From: an uncultured Collinsella sp.
Lineage (GTDB): Bacteria; Actinomycetota; Coriobacteriia; Coriobacteriales; Coriobacteriaceae
Assembly: GCA_902495155.1 (NCBI GenBank)
Contig: CABUWD010000008.1
Span: 1 to 26,663 of the forward strand
Length of the DNA stretch: 26,663 bases
Reading direction: 5' to 3'
Shown here: in pieces, positions 13,904 through 21,014 of the stretch
How the letters are laid out: each line of letters opens with the position of its first letter
How positions within the stretch are numbered: position 1 is the stretch's first letter
Made by a program: the position numbers and the translations under genes
Notes under the pieces: generated by a model
What the model was told of the DNA's origin: nothing
Database searches by the model: none
What the model saw: the letters and a program-made list of their open reading frames with translations, nothing else

Positions 13904-14989
13904 TTAGGCCAGGTGCGCGATAACGGCATCGGCAAAGGCCTGCGTGCCCACAGCGCCCTCAACGGAGCCGGTCTGGGCACGACGCACGTCACCGGTGACC
14001 TGCTCGCCCTCGTCAAGCGTGGCAGATACGGCGACGCGAATGCGATTGGCCGCGTCGTTCTCGCCCAGGTGATCGAGCATCATAGCCGCAGACAGAATCT
14101 CGGCCGTGGGGTTAGCGATATCCTGGCCAGCGATATCGGGCGCGGAGCCGTGCGTCGCCTCGAAGATGGCGCAGTCGGCACCGATGTTGGAACCGGGGGC
14201 CATCCCTAGGCCACCCACCAGGCCAGCGCACAGGTCGCTCACGATGTCGCCGTACAGGTTGGGCAGCACCAGGACATCGAAGTCGTTGGGGTTCTGGACC
14301 AGACCCATGCAAGTGGCGTCGACAATCTTGTCGTTGAACTCGATATCGGGATAGTTGGCGGCCACCTCGCGCGCAACGCGCAGGAACAGGCCATCGGTCG
14401 CCTTCATGATGTTGGCCTTATGCACGGCCGTCACCTTTTTGCGGCCGCAGCGGCGGGCATACTCAAAGGCATACTCCACAATGCGGCGGCTCTTGGCGAT
14501 GGAGATCGGCTTGATTGAAATGGCGGAATCCGCGGCAAAGGTCTTCTGACCCGAGCGCTCGACAAGCTGCGCGAGCTCCTCAACCTCGGCAGTGCCCTCA
14601 TCGAACTCGATCCCGGCGTAGAGGTCCTCGGTGTTCTCGCGCACGATGACCAGGTCGACGTCGCGGAAGCGCGAGCCGTCGCCCGGCTGCGACAGGCAGG
14701 GGCGCACGCAGGCGTACAGGTCGAAGTGCTTGCGCAGGGCCACGTTAACGCTGCGGAAACCCGTGCCGACCGGCGTGGTGATGGGGCCCTTGATGGCAAC
14801 CTTGGTCTCGGCGACCGCATCGAGCACATGCTGGGGCAGCGGCGTGCCAAACTCGTCCATGACGCCGGCGCCGGCCTCCTGGACATTCCAGTTGATCTGG
14901 ACACCGGTGGCCTCGACCACGCGGCGCATGGCCTGCGTAATCTCGGGACCGATACCGTCACCGGGGATCAGGACTACATCGTGCGCCAT
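13904..14989 (-). CDS. icd: Isocitrate dehydrogenase, NAD-type (isocitrate/isopropylmalate dehydrogenase family)
   Basis: The enzyme oxidatively decarboxylates isocitrate to 2-oxoglutarate. The 361 residues begin with VVLIPGDGIGPEITQAM. Further signs are GPITTPVGTGFRSVNVALRK then FDLYACVRPC (substrate loop in the isocitrate form, as in NAD-dependent IDH), VIVRENTEDLYAGIE, the catalytic Lys region VTAVHKANIMK, and the family signature NLYGDIVSDLCAGLVGGLGM. ATHGSAPDIAGQ and NPTAEILSAAMML form the cofactor side. Isopropylmalate dehydrogenase (LeuB) is the main alternative, but the SVNVALRK loop and lack of leu neighbours argue against it. It follows the HEAT-repeat gene by 6 nt on the same strand, so the two are cotranscribed. 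Confidence 0.88.
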   Translation of the reverse strand: MAHDVVLIPGDGIGPEITQAMRRVVEATGVQINWNVQEAGAGVMDEFGTPLPQHVLDAVAETKVAIKGPITTPVGTGFRSVNVALRKHFDLYACVRPCLSQPGDGSRFRDVDLVIVRENTEDLYAGIEFDEGTAEVEELAQLVERSGQKTFAADSAISIKPISIAKSRRIVEYAFEYARRCGRKKVTAVHKANIMKATDGLFLRVAREVAANYPDIEFNDKIVDATCMGLVQNPNDFDVLVLPNLYGDIVSDLCAGLVGGLGMAPGSNIGADCAIFEATHGSAPDIAGQDIANPTAEILSAAMMLDHLGENDAANRIRVAVSATLDEGEQVTGDVRRAQTGSVEGAVGTQAFADAVIAHLA

Positions 14990-14995
14990 AATCTG

Positions 14996-15694
14996 TTACT
15001 CCTCGTCTTCGGCGTCGTCAGATTTTTTAACGCTAGCACGCTTCTTCTTTTTGGAGAGATCCAGGCCAAAACGTTTAACAAGCATTTCGCAAATCTCGCT
15101 CGAACGGGCCTTGAGATAGCTGCCCTTGCCGTTCTCGGCATCGAACTTAAGGCGCAGCGCAAGCTTCTCGGCGACCTCGGCGTCGATCTCGCCCTGGCCA
15201 AACTCGTACAGGCAACCGAGCATGTCGCGATACTCGAGGTCGCCGTGGTAGCACTGGATGGCCTCGTCCAGAATGGGCCAAGCCTCGCGCGAACGCCCGA
15301 CGCTCGTGGCGCCCCACACGCACAGCAGGCGGAAGGCGGCATAGCGCAGCGTGGAGGAAATCTCGTCGAACAGCGCGGTCTCGGCGCCCTCAAAGGCATC
15401 GCCCAGCTGCTCGGGGCAGGTGGTGGCAAGCGCCGCCAGGGCATCGAGGGCCTCCCAGCGGGTCTGAGCCTCGGGGCGGTCGAGTGCCTCGATCAGCGCG
15501 GGCACGCAGGGCACGACACGCTGCGGATCGCGCTCGGCAAGCAGGTGCAGCACGCGGGCGGCAAACTGACGGATGCGGCGCGTGGGGCAGCCGAGCTCCT
15601 TGACCAGACGGTCGACGGCGTTCTCGTTCTCCTCTGCCAGCTGAAGCTGTGCCAGCTCCTCGTCGGTGAGCTGTTCGTCTTTATTTTCTGCCAT
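14996..15694 (-). CDS. HEAT-repeat-like protein
   Basis: The 232-residue protein is made of paired helices resembling HEAT repeats between about 25 and 130, for example RIRQFAARVLHLLAERDPQR, VVPCVPALIEALDRPEAQTR and WEALDALAALATTCPEQLGD. The first 25 residues are acidic. The C-terminal 30 residues are a Lys-rich stretch (LSKKKKRASVKK) followed by acidic residues, as in proteins that touch nucleic acids or ribosomes. There is no signal peptide or membrane helix. HEAT repeats mediate protein binding; no partner can be named. It lies between a small membrane-protein gene (15-nt gap) and icd (6-nt gap). Confidence 0.75.
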   Translation of the reverse strand: MAENKDEQLTDEELAQLQLAEENENAVDRLVKELGCPTRRIRQFAARVLHLLAERDPQRVVPCVPALIEALDRPEAQTRWEALDALAALATTCPEQLGDAFEGAETALFDEISSTLRYAAFRLLCVWGATSVGRSREAWPILDEAIQCYHGDLEYRDMLGCLYEFGQGEIDAEVAEKLALRLKFDAENGKGSYLKARSSEICEMLVKRFGLDLSKKKKRASVKKSDDAEDEE

Positions 15695-15709
15695 AGTTAC
15701 CTCTTCTTA

Positions 15710-16138
15710 CTATTTCTTAGCGTGCTTGCCAGCACCCTTGCTGTCATCGGTGACCGAGATGAGCTGTCGGTCGGCCGCGCCGTTGCGACGCGCACGGCGG
15801 CGCTCCTCGGCATCGCCCGCGTCGGCGGCGGCGCGGTGAGCCTTGTTGACGTTAAAGACCTCGTCGTGCTTGCGCCACGGACCGACGGACTCGCCAAAGC
15901 TCATCTTAAGGCCGGCGATAAAGCCGCCGAGCCAGCCGATCGGCGCAAACTGCACCAGCGGGAACAGCGAGAACACCCAGGTCAGCAGGACGACTGCCGC
16001 CGCCCCTGCAAAGTTGGCGATCCAGTAATCGCGCTTGGTGATGACGCGCTTTTCGCAAGCCCACTGGCCACACAAAAAACCGATGTAGATCGCAAAGAGA
16101 AAGAGCGCCAGCGCAAGCACCACGAACGTCCAGCTCAT
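15710..16138 (-). CDS. Small membrane protein, two predicted helices
   Basis: I do not recognise a named family. The 142 residues have helices at about 2-22 (WTFVVLALALFLFAIYIGFL) and 42-60 (FAGAAAVVLLTWVFSLFPL) separated by a charged CEKRVITKRDYW loop, with a further weakly hydrophobic GWLGGFIAG segment. The C-terminal half is hydrophilic and basic (EERRRARRNGAADRQ, KGAGKHAKK) and probably cytoplasmic. The ATG at 16138 has GAGGAG seven bases upstream and lies 5 nt after the stop of the dehydrogenase gene, so the two are in one operon with the HEAT-repeat gene and icd. Confidence 0.8.
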   Translation of the reverse strand: MSWTFVVLALALFLFAIYIGFLCGQWACEKRVITKRDYWIANFAGAAAVVLLTWVFSLFPLVQFAPIGWLGGFIAGLKMSFGESVGPWRKHDEVFNVNKAHRAAADAGDAEERRRARRNGAADRQLISVTDDSKGAGKHAKK

Positions 16139-16143
16139 GGGCG

Positions 16144-17223
16144 CTACTCCTCGTGATGATGGCCGCAGCAGCACTCGTGGCCGTCGTCACGACCGTGGCC
16201 GCCGCAGCACTCGTGGTCCTCGCCATGGTGGTGGCCGCAACCGCACTCATGGTCGTCGCCGTGCTCGCCGCAACCGCAGCCGTCCTCGTGAGCACCGTGC
16301 TCTTCGGGACGATACTGCGACCAGTCCAGACCGGCGGCGATGGCGTCGGCCTCCTCCTTGTAGAGGACCGTGATGGCCTGGGTGCCCAGCTTGGCACCAC
16401 CGATGGCGTCGAGCATATCGTAGAGCGTAAAGGCCACGTCGGCGCCGGGCAGCGCGAGCTCGCGGTCATCGGCGTAAGCGAGCGCCAGGCGCAGGTCCTT
16501 AATGAAGTGCTCAACCATAAAGCCGGGCTTGTAGTCGCCGTCGAGCGCCTTGGGCGCCAGGCTCTCCATGGCGCCGGATTTACCGGTGCCGCCCAGGATC
16601 ATCTGACGGGTCTTCTCCAAATCAAGGCCGCTCAGCTCGGCAAATGCCATGGCGTCTGCCATGCCGACCATGCAGGCACCCAGCGACACCTGGTTGGCGA
16701 GCTTGGCAGCCTGGCCCTTGCCGGCGCCGTCGAAGCAGCAGATGGTTGCCGCAAAGGTGGAAAGGATATCACGGACCGGAGCAATGTCGTTCTCGGTGGC
16801 GCCCACGATAGCCGTGAGCGTGCCGGCGATAGCTCCCGACTCGCCGCCGGTGACGGGGCAGTCAAACGCCATGCGGCCGGAAACCTGGGCAGCCTCGGCA
16901 ATGTCGCGCGCCAGCTCGGGCGAGCTCGTGGTGAGGTCGATCAAGACCGCACCCGGCTTGGTGCACGCGAGCAGGCCGTCGCCCGCCAGGTAGAGTTCCT
17001 CGACCTCGGAGGGATAGCCCACCATGGTAAAGACGACATCGGCGTTCGCCACGGCATCGGCCGGCGTATCGGCCCAGACGGCGCCGCGCTCGATAAGCGC
17101 GGCAGCCTTGGACTTGGTGCGGTTGTTGACCGTGACGGGATAGCCGGCGTCCAAGATGTGGCCGGCGATGGGGGCACCCATGATTCCGGTGCCGATGAAT
17201 GCGACGGAGAGCTTGTTTGCCAT
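16144..17223 (-). CDS. Beta-hydroxyacid dehydrogenase (3-hydroxyisobutyrate dehydrogenase family) with a His/Cys-rich metal-binding tail
   Basis: The first about 300 residues form a normal NAD(P)-dependent family member: VAFIGTGIMGAPIAGHILDA (about 7-26, dinucleotide fold), VFTMVGYPSEVEE, DCPVTGGESGAIAGTL (substrate loop) and GKGQAAKLANQV with the catalytic Lys. Such enzymes reduce or oxidise small hydroxyacids such as 3-hydroxyisobutyrate, tartronate semialdehyde or glyoxylate derivatives. The family usually ends near residue 290-300. Here a tail of 53 residues (307-359) has 13 His and 9 Cys, arranged as three loose repeats around HECxCG/HECCGG/HECCCG and closed by HHHEE. This looks like a metal-binding or metal-storage tail. 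GGAAAGG lies about five bases before the ATG. The tail is in frame with no break. Confidence 0.92.
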   Translation of the reverse strand: MANKLSVAFIGTGIMGAPIAGHILDAGYPVTVNNRTKSKAAALIERGAVWADTPADAVANADVVFTMVGYPSEVEELYLAGDGLLACTKPGAVLIDLTTSSPELARDIAEAAQVSGRMAFDCPVTGGESGAIAGTLTAIVGATENDIAPVRDILSTFAATICCFDGAGKGQAAKLANQVSLGACMVGMADAMAFAELSGLDLEKTRQMILGGTGKSGAMESLAPKALDGDYKPGFMVEHFIKDLRLALAYADDRELALPGADVAFTLYDMLDAIGGAKLGTQAITVLYKEEADAIAAGLDWSQYRPEEHGAHEDGCGCGEHGDDHECGCGHHHGEDHECCGGHGRDDGHECCCGHHHEE

Positions 17224-17322
17224 GAAACCTTTCCTTTTGGGTTGGGTGTTGTTACCAGGTTAAAATACTCGGTGCCAGCGTTTGGGCTGTGAGTTGAGGG
17301 CACTTGCAGCCGCAGCGCCTAC

Positions 17323-18276
17323 CTACTCGCCTCGCACACGGCGCGCGATGCGGTCGGAAAGCGAGGCTTTCTCGGCACGATTCTTGCCCCAAAACGCGCA
17401 GGCCACCATGCCGGGGCCCACGTGCGAGCCAATGGTGGGACCCACGGAGCTGCGAATGATCGTGACGTCGGCGCAGCCCTCCTCCTTGCGGATGGCGGCC
17501 TCGAGCCAGTCGCCGTCCTTTTCGGCATCGGCCGTCATGATGGCGATGGGCATGGTGCGGTCGGGCACGTAGTTCTCGCGGAACGACTTGAGAATGGACT
17601 TGAGCGCCTTTTTGCGGCCGCGGTTGACGCCGATCAGCGACAGCGAGCCGGCAAGGTCGTAGGAGAGCTCGGGCTTGACATCGAGCTTTGCCGTGAGCTG
17701 CGCCGCCGCGGGCGGAATGCGGCCGCCGGCAGCCAGTGCGTCGAAGCTCTCGAGCGTAAAGTAGCCGTGGACGTAGGTCTTTGCCTCGTTTGCCCAATCG
17801 ACCAGCTGCTTGGCGGTCAGTCCCGCCGAACGCTGGCGCACGGCCTCGAGCGCCAAGAGCGCGCCGGTCGCACAGGGCAGAGCGTTGTCGACCACGTAAA
17901 GCTCAAAATCGGGATACTCGGCGCGCACGGCATCTGCCGCCTGGCACGCGGAGTTGTAGCTCGACGACAGCGCCGAGGTAAAGCACAGGTAGACCGTGGG
18001 CGTGCCCTCTTTGGCGCACTCGGTAAAGAACTCGATATAGCGACCGAGCGACACAGCCGAGGTGGACACGCGGGCACCGGCGCGCATCCGGTCGTAGAAC
18101 TCCTTGGGTGTGATGCTCGACCAGATGTCGTCCGTGCGCTCTTCGCCATCGATAATGAAGGGGAAACCCAGGATATCGACATCGAGGTTCGCGGCGACCT
18201 CGGGGCTAAAGTCGCAGCAGGTATCGACGACGATGCGGCAACGGTCCGAATGACCGGCGGATGCGGCCTTGTCCAT
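17323..18276 (-). CDS. DegV family fatty-acid-binding protein
   Basis: DegV (FakB-like) proteins bind a fatty acid for the kinase FakA. The 317 residues show the family's N-terminal IVVDTCCDFSPEVAANLDVD, the GFPFIIDGEER strand, a STSAVSLGRYIEFF segment equivalent to the conserved 'TSQPS' turn, CFTSALSSSYNSACQAAD with the lipid-head Ser/Thr residues, and VDNALPCATGALLALEA. The C-terminal domain has KPELSYDLAGSLSLIGVNRG followed by RKKALKSI. Within it, HVGPGMVACAFWG is the usual final motif. The ATG at 18276 has GGAG eight bases upstream; a TTG directly before it is the alternative. No fakA gene is adjacent. Confidence 0.92.
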   Translation of the reverse strand: MDKAASAGHSDRCRIVVDTCCDFSPEVAANLDVDILGFPFIIDGEERTDDIWSSITPKEFYDRMRAGARVSTSAVSLGRYIEFFTECAKEGTPTVYLCFTSALSSSYNSACQAADAVRAEYPDFELYVVDNALPCATGALLALEAVRQRSAGLTAKQLVDWANEAKTYVHGYFTLESFDALAAGGRIPPAAAQLTAKLDVKPELSYDLAGSLSLIGVNRGRKKALKSILKSFRENYVPDRTMPIAIMTADAEKDGDWLEAAIRKEEGCADVTIIRSSVGPTIGSHVGPGMVACAFWGKNRAEKASLSDRIARRVRGE

Positions 18277-18294
18277 CAAAGCGACTCCTTACGT

Positions 18295-18326
18295 AAAAAG
18301 GCGGCCACCCGCATGGGATGGCCGCC
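18295..18326 (-). terminator. Terminator of the hpf gene
   Basis: On the minus strand TGGCGGCCA-type arms (18326-18319 and 18307-18300, GGCGGCCA/TGGCCGCC) form an 8-bp stem and are followed by TTTTT at 18299-18295. An extra inverted repeat, CGTTAAC (18330-18336) with GTTAACG (18345-18351), sits between it and the hpf stop. Confidence 0.88.
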
Positions 18327-18355
18327 AACCGTTAACTCATGCAAGTTAACGTATT

Positions 18356-18940
18356 TTACTCGTCAAGTGTTTCGATGCGGGGCTTGATGATGCCATATCC
18401 ACCATTCTTACGGTGATACACCACATTGATGAGGCCAGTTGTCGCGTTCTCGAACACGTAGAAGTCGTGGCCCAGCAGATCGGTCTGCACCAGCGCCTGC
18501 TCCTCAGTCATCGGGGTGACATCGATGACCTTCTCGCGGACGAGCAGGTCGTCCTCCTCCTCGGGCAGCAGCAGGTCGGCCAGATCCTCGACGCGCTCGA
18601 CCGGTGCGACATCCGCTGCGCTGGCACCGCCCTGGCGGTTGTCAACGACCTTGGTCTTGAACTTGCGCAGCTGGCGGGTGACCTTATCGGCGGAGAGGTC
18701 GATGGCGGCGTACATATCTGCACCGTGCTCGGCAACGCGAATCACCGAACCGCGGGCACGAACCGTAACCTCGACAATTGCCGGGTTGGGGTTCGAGGGG
18801 TTCTTCTCATAGCGAAGTACAACGTCGACCGTCATGGGCTCGATATCGAAAACCTTGAGCGCCTCGCCGATCTTCTCATCCACATGCGCACGCAGAGCAT
18901 CGGTTACCGTCGTCTTGCGTCCAGAAACCTTGATATCCAT
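18356..18940 (-). CDS. hpf: Ribosome hibernation promoting factor, long form
   Basis: Long HPF binds the 30S subunit and joins two ribosomes into inactive 100S dimers in slow growth. The 194 residues start MDIKVSGRKTTVTDALRAHV, the S30AE domain (about 1-100) with VDVVLRYEKN, AIVEVTVRARG and DMYAAIDLSADKVTRQLRKF. A linker of about 30 acidic residues follows (LLLPEEEDDLL). The C-terminal dimerisation domain is HDFYVFENATTGLINVVYHR then KNGGYGIIKPR. The ATG at 18940 has GGAG seven bases upstream; longer in-frame starts add a non-conserved extension. The gene has its own terminator and a roughly 300-nt upstream gap. Confidence 0.95.
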   Translation of the reverse strand: MDIKVSGRKTTVTDALRAHVDEKIGEALKVFDIEPMTVDVVLRYEKNPSNPNPAIVEVTVRARGSVIRVAEHGADMYAAIDLSADKVTRQLRKFKTKVVDNRQGGASAADVAPVERVEDLADLLLPEEEDDLLVREKVIDVTPMTEEQALVQTDLLGHDFYVFENATTGLINVVYHRKNGGYGIIKPRIETLDE

Positions 18941-19257
18941 ACGTGGCTCCAATCTGCCTCGGGGACTTACTGTACTGGCTATGTACCCATTGCCGTGCAT
19001 TTAATCACGCGGATTCCTAAAGACCCGAATAACGATTGCTTGATACCGCATACCGAAGTCTCGCACTTTTCTGTGGCAAAGTGCGCTATGGGAGGGCGTC
19101 GGCGGCTTTGAATTTGGTCTCGAAAATTAGCTTTGACCTGCTGGTTTTATAGGGATGAAAAAGCCGGGCTCCCCTATTGGGGAAGCCCGGCAGTGCGTGT
19201 TGAAACCGTGAAGAGGTGTCTCTCCTAGTGCATAGGAGACGCCACCCCTAGCAATAA
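18941..19257. other. Intergenic region upstream of hpf with hairpins
   Basis: No gene is supported here. CGCACTTT (19062-19069) and AAAGTGCG (19078-19085) form a perfect 8-bp hairpin upstream of hpf. Closer to the lipoprotein gene are its terminator (19158-19191) and, before it, an imperfect hairpin GGTGTCTCTCCTA/TAGGAGACGCCACC (19215-19246) starting 12 nt past the lipoprotein stop. Confidence 0.6.
19158..19191 (-). terminator. Terminator of the solute-binding lipoprotein gene
   Basis: GCCGGGCT-CCCC (19163-19174) pairs with GGGG-AAGCCCGGC (19179-19191) around a 4-nt loop, with one bulged base. On the minus strand it ends in TTTTT (19162-19158). Confidence 0.9.
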
Positions 19258-20265
19258 CTAGCTATTAAGCTTGTTAATGTCGTCGTCGGTGATGGTGTCT
19301 TCCTGGCTGGACGATTTGTCTTCGGAGGATGCGGTCTCATTGTTGGAATCGGAGGACTCGCTGCCGGAGGACATGGTCTCACTGGACTCAGAGTCGCCCG
19401 GTTGCACGTTAGCGCCCGAAACCGTCTTAGTGGTGAGGTCGTAGGGCATCGTGCCATACCAGACGCAGTGGACTGCCTCGAGCGTGCCGTCGGCCGTAAT
19501 ACCGTCGAGGGCATCGCTCACGGCACGGCACAGTTCGTCATTGGACGAGAGGCCCGCAACACCGAGCGTCGAGGGCGCCTCGAGCGCACCGACATAGGAG
19601 ATCTCGCTCATCAGACGTGCAAGGTAGCCGCCGACCGTGGAGTCGCAGATCACATAGTCGACCTCGCCGGACTCGAGCGCCTCAAAGCACTCGTTGATGT
19701 TGGAGTAGGTCTTTTGGTTGGCGGTAATGCTCTGCTTGGCAAGCGCCTCCTGCGAGGCCGAGGACATCTGGACACCCAGGGTGGACGTGTTAAGGGTATC
19801 GGTGGAAACGCTTAGCGACCCACCATCGCTGGTTTTACCGAACACGGAAGCGGCATCGTACAGGCAGGTGCCGAGCGAGCTAACGTCCCCGTCTGTGGAG
19901 TTGATCTCGCCGATAAAGATATCAGCCTTTTTGTCGCCGAGCGCGGAACCTGCCGAGGACGCATCGACAAAGGCGACCTTAAGGCCCATGCGGCTTGCGA
20001 GGGCGCGGGCGGCGTCGACCGCATACCCCGTGAGCTCGCCGTCGGTGCCCTGCATGGCCTGCGGCGCATCGGAGGTATCGAGGGCGACCGTCAGGGTACC
20101 GGGAGTGACCAGGGCATCATCCGACACCGTGGGCGTGACGGTCTCGTACTCGATCTGGTCGATCGTGGGAGTCGTGAACGTAGACAGCGGGTTGAACGCG
20201 CATCCGCTCAGGCCCAAAACGGCGATGACCGCTGCGGCCCCAGCACCTAACCGAGCCGCGTGCAT
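19258..20265 (-). CDS. Solute-binding lipoprotein (SBP_bac_3 / polar amino-acid type)
   Basis: The 335 residues begin with a lipoprotein signal MHAARLGAGAAAVIAVLGL ending in the lipobox LSGC (Cys22 lipidated). The mature part has the type 3 periplasmic-binding fold: TLTVALDTSDAPQAMQGTDG, ELTGYAVDAARALASRMGLK, KKADIFIGEINST, and CFEALESGEVDYVICDSTVG in the second lobe. The C-terminal about 50 residues are Ser/Glu/Asp-rich and low-complexity. The start at 20265 is chosen for GAGGGG seven bases upstream; an ATG at 20283 (MVRGSL...) would lengthen the signal by six residues. The frame is open for a further 130 codons upstream, discussed separately. No permease or ATPase gene is adjacent, so it is an orphan binding protein. 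Confidence 0.88.
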   Translation of the reverse strand: MHAARLGAGAAAVIAVLGLSGCAFNPLSTFTTPTIDQIEYETVTPTVSDDALVTPGTLTVALDTSDAPQAMQGTDGELTGYAVDAARALASRMGLKVAFVDASSAGSALGDKKADIFIGEINSTDGDVSSLGTCLYDAASVFGKTSDGGSLSVSTDTLNTSTLGVQMSSASQEALAKQSITANQKTYSNINECFEALESGEVDYVICDSTVGGYLARLMSEISYVGALEAPSTLGVAGLSSNDELCRAVSDALDGITADGTLEAVHCVWYGTMPYDLTTKTVSGANVQPGDSESSETMSSGSESSDSNNETASSEDKSSSQEDTITDDDINKLNS

Positions 20266-20283
20266 CAAGCTGCCCCTCACCAT

Positions 20284-20758
20284 GTCCACTACCCTGCCTT
20301 CTGTGTCGTATACGATCCGTGCGTTGCGCGGAATATCAGATTGTTCCCACCAGCTGACCTGGTATTTGACCCCACACTTGCGCACCGGGGTGTTTGCTCG
20401 GGAGGCCGCAGCCACCTTCACGACTGGCCCGCTCGCCCGCGAGGCGGTATTGCCCCAAAGAAAGTAGAACGGACGGTGCGGCTTACATCTAGGACGCGCC
20501 ATGATCGCGCCGCGCGCACGCGGTCGCTTACGTGGATCCCTTTGACCGCGTCTGTCTTGGACTAGGACGGGCATTTCGTCCGTCCGCAACCACAGCCTGG
20601 TAGGAACGTAGCGCATTATAGCTAAGTTCAAGCTAAAGTTTAAGGTTAAGGGCGTCATTCGCATCGTGCGCACAGATTTTGCGGGTCGGAGTGGACTATT
20701 CGTGCCCCTATGAAGCCCGGAGCTCCCCTACGGGGAGCTCCGGGCGCCCTTCTTAGGG
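20284..20758 (-). other. Long leader or upstream coding region of the lipoprotein gene
   Basis: This 475-nt stretch holds a perfect minus-strand TATAAT (20620-20615) with a weak TTAAAC 17 bp upstream, which would give a 5' leader of roughly 325 nt. The lipoprotein frame stays open through all of it, with an ATG at 20502 (MARPRCKPHRPFYF...) that lacks a ribosome-binding site. A small hairpin GGACG/CGTCC lies at 20565-20581. Whether this is untranslated leader or coding sequence is unresolved. I recognise no riboswitch or T-box motif. Confidence 0.4.
20715..20745. other. Perfect 14-bp hairpin
   Basis: GCCCGGAGCTCCCC (20715-20728) pairs with GGGGAGCTCCGGGC (20732-20745) around a 3-nt loop. Neither side has a strong T run, though CTTCTT follows on plus. 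It lies 13 nt from the inverted-repeat element and may act as a weak terminator. Confidence 0.6.
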
Positions 20759-20985
20759 TGCCCCGGCCAAAATATGGCAAATAAGAGTACTGCCACCAAT
20801 TTAGTAACAGGCACTTTTGGCCTCTCGAACAGATTTTGCGCTCAGTGTCGCCAACCTGATGCTTAGTTATTCTACATTTGTTTATTATCTTCTTACTTTA
20901 CGCCGCCTCCGAGTTCTAAATTCCTTGATTTTGCTGTTACTGATTTAGTGACAGTACTCATATTTGCCATATTTTGGCCAGGGCA
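20759..20985. repeat. 227-bp element bounded by 52-nt inverted repeats (MITE-like or regulatory)
   Basis: The left arm (20759-20810) and the reverse complement of the right arm (20934-20985) match at 46 of 52 positions. Both begin TGCCC, share GGCCAAAATATGGCAAATA without mismatch, then GAGTACTG, and end AGTAACAG. Each arm contains two smaller palindromes, GCCA-AAATA-TGGC and CTGTCACT...AGTAACAG (clearest in the right arm). The 123-nt interior is AT-rich and has no gene. Flanking bases show no clear target-site duplication. The right end is 29 nt past the stop of the nuclease-like gene. A non-autonomous mobile element or a paired operator/RNA stem are both possible. Confidence 0.8.
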
Positions 20986-21014
20986 TATGATTAACCCTCT
21001 ATTTTCGACGCGAA

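Noticed and set aside
20260..20565. Plus-strand 102-codon frame in the lipoprotein leader region
   Set aside because: No ribosome-binding site, no domain, and an unnatural His/Pro/Arg-rich composition; more likely antisense of the leader.
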